Source of the DNA: an uncultured Lachnospiraceae bacterium
GTDB taxonomy: Bacteria; Bacillota; Clostridia; Lachnospirales; Lachnospiraceae
DNA length: 32,615 nucleotides
Assembly: GCA_900553355.1 (NCBI GenBank)
Contig: USDK01000033.1
Span: 1-32,615, forward strand
Direction: 5' to 3'
In this document: positions 24,221 to 31,730 of the stretch, one piece after another
Layout: every line of letters starts with the position of its first letter
Position numbering within the stretch: the first letter of the stretch is position 1
Translations under genes and position numbers: made by a program
The notes under the pieces: generated by a model
What the model was told of the DNA's origin: nothing
Seen by the model: only the letters and a program-made list of their open reading frames with translations
The model's database searches: none

Positions 24221-25063
24221 CTATTTGACTGCACCGTTTACAACGCCGTTCAGAATCTGTTTCTGGCAGATCACATAGAAGATCAGGATCGGGATCAGTG
24301 CCAGCAGATATGAGGCAAATGCCAGGTTATAGTTGGTTCCGAACTGTGTCTGGAAGTTCAACTGTGCCAGAGGCAGAGTGTTCTGTCCGGTACCAGCCAT
24401 AATGATCAATGGCGTCATAACGTCATTCCATACGGCAAGTGCAGTGATGATGGCAACTGTTGCATGCATGGGCTTCATGATCGGGAAGATGATCTTCCAG
24501 TAGGTGCTCCAGGTGCTTGCACCGTCAACCTCGGCAGCTTCTTCCAGTGCAATTGGAATATTTACCAGGTATCCGGAATACAGCAGCACATTCATCGGCA
24601 TATAGAATACCACATAAAGGATAATAACGCCAGCCCAATTTGCAAGTCCAAGTTCAGCGGTCTGTTTTGCCAGAGGCATCATCAGGATTGCGAATGGAAC
24701 AAACATACCGCTTACGATGAATAAGTATACGAATTTGTAAAATTTACTGTGTGCACGGTTCCGTCCAATCGCGTAACCCATCAGAGAATGGATCAGGATA
24801 GAGAGAACGACTGTCACAACGGTGATCAGGATGCTGTTCCCAAGGGAGTGCCAGAAATCGGTGACTTCCATGGCTTCCGCAAAGTTGCTTAAGCTCCAGC
24901 TTGACGGGAGTGACAGGATGCCGGAAATGCTGTTGGTCATTTCAGACGGCTGTTTAAAAGCAATTACAATTGCCATGTATAATGGGAAAACAATCGTACT
25001 TAAGCCGAGAATCAAAAGGATCACTACCGGCCAGTTTGTTTTGTGTCCAATTCTTGCTTTCAT
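24221..25063 (-). CDS. Sugar ABC transporter permease, MalG type
   Basis: 280-residue inner-membrane protein with six hydrophobic segments. The EAA-loop ALEEAAEVDGASTWSTYWKIIFPIMKP is where the ATPase docks, and the C-terminus FYVICQKQILNGVVNGAVK is typical for the MalG/CUT1 class. AAGGAGG is 10 nt before the ATG, which overlaps the stop of the MalF-type gene (TAATG). It is the second channel subunit of the alpha-galactoside importer. Confidence 0.92.
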   Translation of the reverse strand: MKARIGHKTNWPVVILLILGLSTIVFPLYMAIVIAFKQPSEMTNSISGILSLPSSWSLSNFAEAMEVTDFWHSLGNSILITVVTVVLSILIHSLMGYAIGRNRAHSKFYKFVYLFIVSGMFVPFAILMMPLAKQTAELGLANWAGVIILYVVFYMPMNVLLYSGYLVNIPIALEEAAEVDGASTWSTYWKIIFPIMKPMHATVAIITALAVWNDVMTPLIIMAGTGQNTLPLAQLNFQTQFGTNYNLAFASYLLALIPILIFYVICQKQILNGVVNGAVK

Positions 25064-25929
25064 TATAACTGTTCCTCCTTCCTACTGGATATGCTCATCT
25101 GTGCAGCAGAAATTGCTACGATCACGATGAAGAAGATTACGGCGTTAGCACTCTGGTAACCGAAGGCTCCGCCTTTCATACCATTGTTATAGATCAGGAA
25201 GGAAATAGATTCTGTACTCTGTGCAGGACCTCCCTGGGTCATAGCCATGATCTGATCGAATACCATCAGGAAGTTCTTTACACAAAGAACCATATTAATG
25301 GTAAAGAACGGGATGATCAGCGGGAAAGTCAGATGCCGGAAACGCTTCCAGCCTGTTGCACCGTCCAGGTCCCCTGCCTCATATACATCTTCCGGTACCG
25401 TCTGCAGTCCGGAGATATAGATGATAGTGTTCATGGCGATGTTCTGCCAGCAGCATACGATCACGATGGCAAACCATGCCAGGTTTTCGTTGGAAAGGAG
25501 GCTCTGGCTTAAAACCGGGCTTCCGATGGCTTTGCCAAGTGCAGGGATGATGTAGGTAAACAGATACTGGAAAATGTAACCTACAACCAGTGCGCCGAGT
25601 ACGTTTGGCAGGAAATATGCTGCACGGAAGAAGCTTTTACCCTTGATTTTTCCATTCAGTCCCAGCGCCAGGATCAGGCTGATCACGTTAGTCAGGATTG
25701 TTGCCACGATCGCCAGCTTAAAAGTAAACAGGTAAGAGCCGCCGATACGTGAGTCAGTAAACAGATCCATGTAGTTTCTAAAACCTACCCAATCGTAGGT
25801 TCCGAATCCTTTGAAGTTTGTAAAGCTGTAAACAATACCACGAATTAAGGGTATTGTATTGAAACATACAAACAATGCCAGGATCGGTATTGTTATCAAT
25901 AAGAATGTACGTTTTCTATCATTTTTCAT
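25063..25929 (-). CDS. Sugar ABC transporter permease, MalF type
   Basis: 288-residue CUT1-class permease with six predicted membrane helices. It starts with a short positively charged N-terminus, then FLLITIPILALFVCFNTIPL. The EAA motif DVYEAGDLDGATGWKRFRHLTFPLIIP is present. AAAGGAG lies before the ATG. It sits 18 bp after the binding protein gene in the same operon. No ATPase gene is present in the window, so a shared MsmX-like ATPase probably drives the importer, as is common in Firmicutes. Confidence 0.92.
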   Translation of the reverse strand: MKNDRKRTFLLITIPILALFVCFNTIPLIRGIVYSFTNFKGFGTYDWVGFRNYMDLFTDSRIGGSYLFTFKLAIVATILTNVISLILALGLNGKIKGKSFFRAAYFLPNVLGALVVGYIFQYLFTYIIPALGKAIGSPVLSQSLLSNENLAWFAIVIVCCWQNIAMNTIIYISGLQTVPEDVYEAGDLDGATGWKRFRHLTFPLIIPFFTINMVLCVKNFLMVFDQIMAMTQGGPAQSTESISFLIYNNGMKGGAFGYQSANAVIFFIVIVAISAAQMSISSRKEEQL

Positions 25930-25947
25930 TCTATCCCCACTCCTTTC

Positions 25948-27234
25948 CTATTCTGTACTGCCGTGTTCTTCTTCATATTCCTGTACCTCACGGATGGTGT
26001 CACGGTTATACCGCTGCCAGTCTGTGTCAAATCTCTTCAGGAAAGCATCGGTATCTCTGTTCAGGACATAAGTCTGAAGGATTGCGTCGACAGCCATTTC
26101 GGAAGGATAGTAGTGATCCTGATAGTCTGTCATGTTGCCGGAAGTAATGTAGTCGTTCATGCCGTCCAGCATCGGAGAAATTGTGAAGTCGCCTTCTTTA
26201 CAGGAAATCGCGTTCTGGTCGTCCATATAAGCCTGGATGTTTTCATCTTCATATAAGAAATCCAGTACTTCGTAAGCTGCTTCTTTGTTTTCACAGGCTG
26301 ACGTTACACAGAAGCCAAGGTCGATACCAGAGTTCAGTGTATTGCCGTCTGGATTATCGTTTGCAGGCATTACAAAGGAATCGATATTTAAATCCGGATT
26401 TACGGACAGGATCTGTGGGATCGCATAGCTTCCGATCGGGTACATAGCGGCTTCGCCTCTTGCAAAGGCGGTACATGCATCGTTGTAGCCGTATGCTGCC
26501 GGATCGTCCGGGCCGTAATCCATCAGCTGTATGTATTTTTCGGCCGCTTCCCGGTAAGCATCCGAGAAGGTTGTTTCTCCTTTGTTTACCTGCTGGCAGA
26601 TATCAGCAGGAGCAAGATCGACTGCGATCGCGTTCCAAGGTGCCAGACAGGTCCAGGTATCACGGAAACCGAAGTAGAAGGGAAGAATGCCTTCTGCCTG
26701 AATATCCTGGCAAAGAGAAATCAGCTCATCCCAGGTGGTCGGGATGCTCCAGCCGTGTTCTTCGAACAGGTCCTTGTTATAAAGGACTCCGGCTGCGTTT
26801 GCCATATAAGGCGCGATGAAGGTTCCGTCTGTCGGAACAATTTCCAGTCCTTCTGCAATATCAAGATAAGACTGTTTGATGTCAGCCATGCCGTCCCAGT
26901 CGGACAGGTCGGCAAGAATCTCGGCATCTACATAGTAAGAATAGTTGATATCACCGCCGATCCCGATGATATCAGGATAGTCTTCGCGGATAAAGCGAGT
27001 CCTCATGATGGTGGACGCATCGTTGGGAGAATCAATAGTCAGATGGATATCATCGTGTGTCTTATTGAATTCGTCTTCCAGTGCGTCAAAATAGTCGGTT
27101 GCTTCCATTTTGTACTGTATGATCTCGATCTCGGTTACTCCGTCAGAGCCGGAATTGCTGCCGCAGCCGGCTACAGCCGCCATGCTGAGGAGTAATGTCA
27201 GTACGAGAAGTACAGCAGTCACTTTCTTTTTCAT
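25948..27234 (-). CDS. Sugar-binding lipoprotein of the alpha-galactoside ABC importer
   Basis: 428-residue extracellular solute-binding protein, family 1. The N-terminus MKKKVTAVLLVLTLLLSMAA leads into a lipobox VAGC (Cys24), so it is lipid-anchored outside. The body has the usual CUT1 binding-protein features, such as AAGVLYNKDLFEEHGWSIPTTWDEL, GEAAMYPIGSYAI and KEAAYEVLDFLYEDENIQAYM. AAAGGAGAGG lies before the ATG. First gene of the operon; its promoter is in the 263-bp gap to the divergent AraC-type regulator. Raffinose-family sugars are the probable ligand, because GH36 follows. Confidence 0.92.
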   Translation of the reverse strand: MKKKVTAVLLVLTLLLSMAAVAGCGSNSGSDGVTEIEIIQYKMEATDYFDALEDEFNKTHDDIHLTIDSPNDASTIMRTRFIREDYPDIIGIGGDINYSYYVDAEILADLSDWDGMADIKQSYLDIAEGLEIVPTDGTFIAPYMANAAGVLYNKDLFEEHGWSIPTTWDELISLCQDIQAEGILPFYFGFRDTWTCLAPWNAIAVDLAPADICQQVNKGETTFSDAYREAAEKYIQLMDYGPDDPAAYGYNDACTAFARGEAAMYPIGSYAIPQILSVNPDLNIDSFVMPANDNPDGNTLNSGIDLGFCVTSACENKEAAYEVLDFLYEDENIQAYMDDQNAISCKEGDFTISPMLDGMNDYITSGNMTDYQDHYYPSEMAVDAILQTYVLNRDTDAFLKRFDTDWQRYNRDTIREVQEYEEEHGSTE

Positions 27235-27295
27235 TCCACACCTCTCCTTTTGTCATGCAGTGTACAAAGTGCATGAAGATTTTGCTATAAGTTGA

Positions 27296-27315
27296 TTAAA
27301 ATGATAGCATTTTAA
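27296..27315. promoter_or_regulatory. Palindrome in the alpha-galactoside control region
   Basis: TTAAAATG (27296-27303), ATAG, and the exact complement CATTTTAA (27308-27315). It lies 62-81 bp upstream of the binding protein start (minus strand), just downstream of a TATACT (27324-27329, minus) and an isolated TTGACA (27342-27347, minus) that are too close together (12 bp) for a normal promoter. That fits a promoter needing an activator such as the divergent AraC-type protein. The palindrome could be the site of a second regulator; it does not match the cre consensus. Confidence 0.5.
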
Positions 27316-27379
27316 CGAAAAAAAGTATATATACTAATGAGTGTCAATCTTACCTAAATGCGTGATTTAAAGCAAATGG

Positions 27380-27409
27380 TTGAAGTATAGACGCATTATG
27401 GTATATAAT
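27380..27409 (+). promoter_or_regulatory. Promoter for the AraC-type regulator
   Basis: TTGAAG (27380-27385) and TATAAT (27404-27409) with an 18-bp spacer on the plus strand; the leader would be about 80 nt long and AT-rich. Confidence 0.55.
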
Positions 27410-27497
27410 AATAAATGTGAACGAAAGTTTGTGAAAATTTAATAAAATACAAATCAAAAATTGGTAAAATAATACAATACATCCTGGAGGGGCAGAA

Positions 27498-28349
27498 ATG
27501 GGAGAGACAAAGTTTTCGATTTTTAGGGACGAACATTTTATCGATCTTACGATCATGCAGTATGGATATGAGAAGTGCAGTCCTTTGCATTCTTTTGGAC
27601 CATATGTGAGAAACAATTATTTATTTCACTTTATTATATCCGGAAAAGGGTACCTGCGCGCTAATGATGAAAAAGATCACATGCAGGAGTTTGCGTTGGA
27701 GAGAGGCGCGGGATTTATTATTGAACCTGGATATGTGAACAGTTATATGGCTGATGAAAAGGATCCATGGATCTATATGTGGATTGAGTTTAATGGGTTA
27801 AGGGCAAAAGAGTGTATTGAAGCAGCAGGGATTTCTTATCTGAATCCTGTTTATCAGCCGGATTCAAGGGAGCATGCGCTTGAAATCGGTGAGGAAATGC
27901 AGGCGCTTGTTTTTCGTGAGAATAGTTCTTCCATGGAAATGATCGGAAGATTTTATCTTTTGATGGATAAGCTGATCCGTTACTCAAATACACGAAAAAA
28001 GAGACAGGAAGGACGGATGAGGGAGTTTTATGCAAAAGAGGCGATCAGCTTTATTTCTGAACATTATGCACAGAATATTACCGTAGAGGATATAGCAAAA
28101 AGCTGCCGTCTTGACCGCAGTTATTTTGGAAAAATCTTCAAAAATGTGATCGGTCAGTCGCCCCAGGAATTTCTGGTTCATTATCGTATGGCCAAAGCGG
28201 CAGAGATTCTGACCACCTCAGATGATCCGATCAGTGATGTGGGGGTGGCGGTCGGTTATCCCAATGCTCTTCATTTTTCACGCGCATTTAAAAGGATATA
28301 TCAGATGGCTCCCCGGGAGTACCGGCAGATCCACAGGATTATACAGTAA
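27498..28349 (+). CDS. AraC-family regulator of the alpha-galactoside operon
   Basis: 283-residue activator. The N-terminal half is a cupin-type sugar-sensing domain (YLFHFIISGKGYLRANDE..., ERGAGFIIEPGYVNSYMADEKDPWIYMWIEF). The C-terminal 100 residues carry two helix-turn-helix motifs: NITVEDIAKSCRLDRSYFGKIFKN and DPISDVGVAVGYPNALHFSRAFKRIYQMAPREYR. It resembles MsmR/RafR, regulators of raffinose/melibiose operons, and is divergent from exactly such an operon. GGAGGGG precedes the ATG. It likely activates transcription of the importer and alpha-galactosidase when galactosides are present. Confidence 0.9.
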   Translation: MGETKFSIFRDEHFIDLTIMQYGYEKCSPLHSFGPYVRNNYLFHFIISGKGYLRANDEKDHMQEFALERGAGFIIEPGYVNSYMADEKDPWIYMWIEFNGLRAKECIEAAGISYLNPVYQPDSREHALEIGEEMQALVFRENSSSMEMIGRFYLLMDKLIRYSNTRKKRQEGRMREFYAKEAISFISEHYAQNITVEDIAKSCRLDRSYFGKIFKNVIGQSPQEFLVHYRMAKAAEILTTSDDPISDVGVAVGYPNALHFSRAFKRIYQMAPREYRQIHRIIQ

Positions 28350-28412
28350 ATGTCACAGATCCTTCTTATTACGAATATATTGGTATCGTTAAGAGTTATA
28401 AGGAGGATTCAG

Positions 28413-28691
28413 ATGAAGAAGCGATTACTGGGAATCTGCCTTACGCTGGTGATGATGCTTTCAATGTTTACAGCGTGTTCTGGTGAAGAGACTGGCACAG
28501 AGGTTTCTGGCTCTGCAAAGGATGCAGGGACAGAAGAAGTCACGGAGGTCACATTGAATGAGGTGGCGCATTCTGTTTTTTATGCACCGATGTATGTGGC
28601 GATTGAGGAAGGATATTTTGAGGAAGAAGGGATCGGGCTTGATCTGGTGTGTGGGTTTGGAGTTCGCAGGTTAGGCCAAGACACTCTATAA
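28413..28691 (+). pseudogene. Substrate-binding lipoprotein (NMT1/SsuA-like), cut off by the integrated element
   Basis: The frame begins like an ABC substrate-binding lipoprotein of the NMT1/THI5-like group: signal MKKRLLGICLTLVMMLSMFT, lipobox FTAC (Cys22), then a Ser/Glu-rich linker and the domain start TLNEVAHSVFYAPMYVAIEEGYFEEEGI. The match ends at about residue 83 (GFG, near 28660). The remaining residues RRLGQDTL are unlike the family, and the frame stops at 28691; relatives are over 300 residues. AAGGAGG lies 6 nt before ATG 28413. The break coincides with the end of the serine recombinase gene (28686), so insertion at this site removed about 70% of the protein. The rest must lie beyond the other end of the element. 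Confidence 0.8.
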
Positions 28692-30083
28692 AAAGTCCAC
28701 ACATTCTACGGTATAATCTTTCTTCAGATGGATTTCCCGGATGGTAGATCTCCAGAAGGCCTGGCGGTTTTCTGGAGATAATTTCTGATAGATGTTCTTG
28801 AAATCTTCCTGAAGGAGATCTTCCAGATACGTGAAATCTCTTGGCGGCTCCGTGGTATGGGCAGTTTGAAGAAGCTCTTTCAGCTCATCCTCGATCCGGT
28901 CATACTCTCCGCTATAGTAATCCCATTCAATCCGGCCTTTCTGGAACAAAAGATTCAGCCGTTCCAGCTCATTCTGCAACTTCTCCGGGGTACGTGTTTC
29001 GCGCACCTTTTTCTTTTTCTCTTCGATTCGTTCACATCGGATCCGGTATCCCTGGTATTCTTCTTCCAGATGATCCAACAGATATTTTTCAATCAGATTC
29101 TGGCTGACCCTGTGCGTATTTGGGCAGATCCGGTCGATCATGGCTCGGTTGCAGCGGTAGTAACAGTATGTACGCTTTTCCCGGGTCTTACGGTTGATAA
29201 TAGAAGAGCATCCTGTTCCAGCAAGTTTCTGGCCGCATACAGGACAGCGGATAAGCCCTGAGAACAGATACACTCGTCCGGAAGGGGTGTGCTTGATATT
29301 CTTCCGGCTGATCTTCTGGATCCTGGCCCAGCGTTCTTCTGAAACATAAGCAGGGCAGTAGGGGATTCCCCGGTAAGTCCCCTTGTAAAACTCACTGGAA
29401 AGCATGGTCCGCAGTACGCCATAGGAAAAATCCGGGTCATAATTCCGCTGCATATACTTGAGCGTTCCCTGTTTACTTTGATGCTGCTCAAAATAATCAT
29501 AGAAGGCATTGACCATTTCCTCTTTATCCGGATCCTTGACCATGCATTTCTTCCCGTCTACGATTCCTACCTTATAGCCGCGCGGCATATTGCTGTCACC
29601 AAATATGACCTTGCCCTGCCGGATGGACGCTTCATTGACAAATTTGATACGCTCTGATGTGGTGTCCACTTCGTTCTGCCCGATTGAAAGCACAACATTC
29701 AGCTGCAGCCGGCCGTCACGGGTCTCCATGTTAATGCCTGGCTCTGATGCAGAGATCCACCGGACTCCGCAGGCATCCAGAATATCCTGGACTTTGTAGA
29801 AGTCGGACATATTACGGAACCACCGGTCAAGCCGCCAGAAGAGGATCACATCGATTTTTCCGGCTTTTACGTCTTCCAGAAGGGCATGGATCGCTTTTCT
29901 CTTTTTCAGCTCTTTCCTGGCCGTTTTGCCCTCGTCTGCGTAGACCCCGGCCACGATCATGCCGTGTTCGGATGCATAGCGTGCTAGGTATTCCTGCTGG
30001 GCCTGCAGGGACTTCCCGTGCATCATTTGTTCCGCTGTAGACACGCGGATGTAGATGGCACAGCGTAGGATTTTGCTTGGCAT
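28686..30083 (-). CDS. Large serine recombinase (site-specific integrase)
   Basis: 465 residues. The N-terminal resolvase domain (1-150) has catalytic Ser15 in YIRVST and Arg-containing RLDRWFRNMSDF. It is followed by the Recombinase domain (GYKVG...FYDYFEQHQSKQG, LSSEFYKGTYRG), a zinc-ribbon (CPVCGQK...CYYRCN...CPN) and a long coiled coil (RIRCERIEEKKKK to ELKELLQ). This is the layout of phage and ICE serine integrases. ATG 30083 has AAGGGAGATG upstream, and a TATAAT -10 (minus strand, 30103-30108) precedes it; the longer frame to 30230 has no ribosome site. The gene points to the left junction. It should carry out integration and, with a partner, excision. Confidence 0.92.
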   Translation of the reverse strand: MPSKILRCAIYIRVSTAEQMMHGKSLQAQQEYLARYASEHGMIVAGVYADEGKTARKELKKRKAIHALLEDVKAGKIDVILFWRLDRWFRNMSDFYKVQDILDACGVRWISASEPGINMETRDGRLQLNVVLSIGQNEVDTTSERIKFVNEASIRQGKVIFGDSNMPRGYKVGIVDGKKCMVKDPDKEEMVNAFYDYFEQHQSKQGTLKYMQRNYDPDFSYGVLRTMLSSEFYKGTYRGIPYCPAYVSEERWARIQKISRKNIKHTPSGRVYLFSGLIRCPVCGQKLAGTGCSSIINRKTREKRTYCYYRCNRAMIDRICPNTHRVSQNLIEKYLLDHLEEEYQGYRIRCERIEEKKKKVRETRTPEKLQNELERLNLLFQKGRIEWDYYSGEYDRIEDELKELLQTAHTTEPPRDFTYLEDLLQEDFKNIYQKLSPENRQAFWRSTIREIHLKKDYTVECVDFL

Positions 30084-30192
30084 AAAATCATCTCCCTTTT
30101 GCATTATATTGAAAAATATGTACAAAAATAACAGCCAGCGGGGAACGGGTGTTCCGCTTGCGTGACTGTCCCGAAGATGATACAATATTCTT

Positions 30193-30269
30193 TGTCCAAA
30201 TGATGGTATCTCTTCGGAGATGCTATGCACAGCCGCTCGGTGTTAGTACTGCCGAGCGGTTGACTTTTT
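30193..30269 (+). ncRNA. Candidate small RNA between integrase and antitoxin genes
   Basis: TTGCGT (30158-30163) and TACAAT (30181-30186) with a 17-bp spacer could start a transcript near 30193. Its sequence folds into a hairpin ATCTC-TTCG-GAGAT with a cUUCGg tetraloop (30208-30221). It ends with CCGCTCGG (30233-30240) paired to CCGAGCGG (30252-30259), then TTGACTTTTT, a terminator-like end. There is no reading frame of note. Prediction only; together with the antisense RNA promoter it fills the 308-bp stretch 30084-30391. Confidence 0.35.
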
Positions 30270-30287
30270 AAGCATATTTGCTATAAT
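30260..30287 (+). promoter_or_regulatory. Promoter of the antisense antitoxin RNA
   Basis: TTGACT (30260-30265) and a perfect TATAAT (30282-30287) with a 16-bp spacer; TGC directly before the -10 makes it an extended -10 element. It is one of the strongest promoters in the window and points towards the 3' end of the toxin gene. Confidence 0.75.
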
Positions 30288-30293
30288 ATACTT

Positions 30294-30400
30294 AACAAGA
30301 CAGCCGATACGATAGAGCAAACCTATCCGTTTCCGGCAAAGTTATCAGTAACTAGAAATAGCACCTTAAAAGCTTGGCCAGAGCTGGGGTGCTATTTTCT
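30294..30400 (+). ncRNA. Antisense RNA antitoxin (RatA-like) of the type I module
   Basis: About 105 nt, from the promoter at 30260-30287 to a terminator in which AAATAGCACC (30356-30365) pairs with its complement (30388-30397), followed by T-C-T. It carries internal hairpins: GCCG/CGGC enclosing GATAG/CTATC (30303-30337), and GTTA/TAAC. Its last bases overlap the toxin stop codon and 3' untranslated region on the other strand. This convergent 3'-overlap arrangement is that of txpA/RatA and related type I systems in Firmicutes. It would bind the toxin mRNA and block translation or trigger decay. No homology search was possible. Confidence 0.7.
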
Positions 30401-30475
30401 ATGGGTATAATTCAGAATTGCGACAATCAAAAGACCAACGGTCAATATAATCATGAACTCTTCATATGTACTCAT
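30392..30475 (-). CDS. Small hydrophobic type I toxin (TxpA/BsrG-like, 'holin-like toxin')
   Basis: 27-residue peptide that starts MSTYEEFMII, continues with one hydrophobic membrane segment (LTVGLLIVAIL, residues 11-21) and ends in a charged tail (THRK). M-S/T-x-Y-E at the start, a single helix and a basic end are the signature of TxpA, BsrE, BsrG and YonT. The ribosome site GGAAGGAG is 8 nt before the ATG. A long leader lies upstream, and the 3' end is overlapped by a convergent antisense RNA. It should insert in the membrane and be toxic when not silenced. It probably stabilises the element. Confidence 0.82.
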   Translation of the reverse strand: MSTYEEFMIILTVGLLIVAILNYTHRK

Positions 30476-30556
30476 ATCAACCACTCCTTCCGCAAGACTC
30501 GGAAACGGTGGTATGCACCCTATCGGCTGCCTGGGCAAATATATTATTGTTGTATG

Positions 30557-30583
30557 CCCCGGCAGCTCCGGAGAGCGCCAGGG
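30557..30583 (-). other. GC-rich hairpin between the PH-domain gene and the toxin
   Basis: On the minus strand, CCCTGGC-GCTC pairs with GAGC-(T)-GCCGGGG around a TCCG loop: 11 bp with one bulged base. It lies just after the PH-domain stop (30595) and about 80 nt before the toxin start. No T run follows, so it is more likely a leader structure of the toxin mRNA, or an RNA stabiliser, than a terminator. Confidence 0.5.
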
Positions 30584-30594
30584 CGGTTTTATGC

Positions 30595-30969
30595 TTATAA
30601 TATGTATCCACTGATAATCTGACAAATCTGTACGATATTGCTTTGGCCCGTAAATTCAAATTTCACTTTGCCTAATCCGCTGAAATACATCTCGAGCTCA
30701 CTGTCCAAGTCAAGCACGCCTGCAGTTTCCACAGAATATGCGCTTACTTTTGAATATGGAAGTGAAGTAAAGTCTTTCTTTTTCCCGGTCACTCCCTGTA
30801 CATTTACTGCAATGACACGCTTGTTTGTGAATACGCAGTAGTCTCTCATAGCTTTATAGACTCCAATGACCTGCTCGCCGTTGATTAGGATTTGCTGTAT
30901 GTCTCCCATAACCGTATTGGGGTCTACCTGTTTCATTTTCACATAAGCACTGTTTGTAAAATCGATCAT
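30595..30969 (-). CDS. Bacterial PH-domain protein
   Basis: 124 residues that make up a single bacterial PH domain. Strands alternate through GDIQQILINGEQVIGVYKAMRDYCVFTNKRVIAVNVQGVTGKKKDFTSLPYSKVSAYSVET. The pattern FTNKR(V/L)I with 'PYSKV' is the hallmark of the bPH group that includes YvbH-like proteins. A C-terminal helix IVQICQIISGYIL closes it. There is no signal or membrane segment. GAGAGGG precedes the ATG. The promoter/leader block at 30988-31032 is nearly identical to that of the lipoprotein gene. Function unknown; such domains often mediate protein or membrane contacts. Confidence 0.82.
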   Translation of the reverse strand: MIDFTNSAYVKMKQVDPNTVMGDIQQILINGEQVIGVYKAMRDYCVFTNKRVIAVNVQGVTGKKKDFTSLPYSKVSAYSVETAGVLDLDSELEMYFSGLGKVKFEFTGQSNIVQICQIISGYIL

Positions 30970-30987
30970 ACCATTCCCTCTCTTTAG

Positions 30988-31032
30988 TACCCTTACACTG
31001 AGAAACCTATATAACCGCCTCGGTGACTATAC
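30988..31032 (-). promoter_or_regulatory. Repeated promoter/leader block, copy A (PH-domain gene)
   Basis: Minus strand: a TAAGT -35-like region overlaps the upstream stop codon. Then follow TATAG, a CCG-AGG-CGG dyad (31015-31023), and TATATAG with TTTCTCA and TGTAAGGGTA downstream. The segment 30988-31013 matches copy B (32400-32425) at 24 of 26 positions. The dyad lies between the presumed -35 and the TATATA -10 box, a common place for an operator. Confidence 0.65.
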
Positions 31033-31662
31033 TTAGTAACACTTTTTACAAGGTTCATATCCCATGCTCTGAGCTTCTGATATTGTCACCTGTGACGGAT
31101 TTTTCATATTGCTACAGGAAGAGTTGCTGTGATATTTGCTTCCAGTTCGTGGAATCCAGACCATTTCTCCTTGAGGCTGTTGGGATTGCACAGAAGCTTG
31201 AGAAGCTGCGGCTTGTTGAGCAGCTTGAGCCTGTTGTTGAGCAGCTTGCTCTGCCTGGAGACGTGCAGCTTCCTCCTCTGCAGCTTTTTGCTCCATTTCA
31301 GTAACTATGGCGCTGATTTCATCGTCAGACAATTCTGCAAATGGGCTCATCCGTTCTTGGAAAGTTTCATATTCAGCTGTTATATCGTTCAAAGATTCAG
31401 ATGTTTTCTCTAATTTATCTTGTACATCTTCGAGACTATTTTGGAGATCTGAGTAGTTATCTTGAAGATCGGTATACTCTGCCTGGAGGTTATTGTAGTC
31501 TTCTTCTGAAACACTTCCGATAGAAGAAAGTGAGAGCAAAATAATTATAACCACACCGATCAGTTCAACAATAAGACGTTTACTAAATTTTTTCTTCTGT
31601 GGAGTCGTATTTATGTTTTCTGGTTCTACGGAAGTTGGTGATGGGTTTAAATCTTTGTCCAT
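31033..31662 (-). CDS. Membrane-anchored coiled-coil protein with C-terminal Cys-containing domain
   Basis: 209 residues. A cytosolic basic N-terminus (KKKFSKR) is followed by one membrane helix (about 30-48, LIVELIGVVIIILLSL). Then come a long coiled coil (LQAEYTDLQDNYSDLQNSLEDVQDKLEKT and on), an Ala/Gln-rich stretch (EEEAARLQAEQAAQQQAQ) and a C-terminal domain WIPRTGSKYHSNSSCSNMKNPSQV ending in PCKKCY. That last domain recurs at the ends of Clostridial and lactobacillal surface proteins; its spaced Cys and His could bind metal. It lies 68 bp after the lipoprotein gene, without its own copy of the shared promoter, so it is probably cotranscribed. Outside location of the C-terminus is inferred from charge. 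Confidence 0.78.
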   Translation of the reverse strand: MDKDLNPSPTSVEPENINTTPQKKKFSKRLIVELIGVVIIILLSLSSIGSVSEEDYNNLQAEYTDLQDNYSDLQNSLEDVQDKLEKTSESLNDITAEYETFQERMSPFAELSDDEISAIVTEMEQKAAEEEAARLQAEQAAQQQAQAAQQAAASQASVQSQQPQGEMVWIPRTGSKYHSNSSCSNMKNPSQVTISEAQSMGYEPCKKCY

Positions 31663-31730
31663 AGTATTCCTCTTTCTTTTTCTTTTGTATATTATTCTGG
31701 ATTCGATTTATGTATTGAATGGGAGTGAGG

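Noticed and set aside
30084..30230. N-terminal extension of the recombinase by 49 codons
   Set aside because: The extension has no ribosome site and precedes a clear -10 box and Shine-Dalgarno for ATG 30083; YIRVST then sits at its usual distance from the start.
30477..30659. Minus-strand frame of 60 codons over the toxin leader
   Set aside because: No ribosome site; it covers the hairpin and the end of the PH-domain gene in another frame and is explained by the leader RNA.
31190..31260. Repeated GCAGCTTG words, considered as a possible small CRISPR-like or iteron array
   Set aside because: They are codon-level repeats in the Ala/Gln-rich stretch of the coiled-coil protein, with irregular spacing and no spacers.
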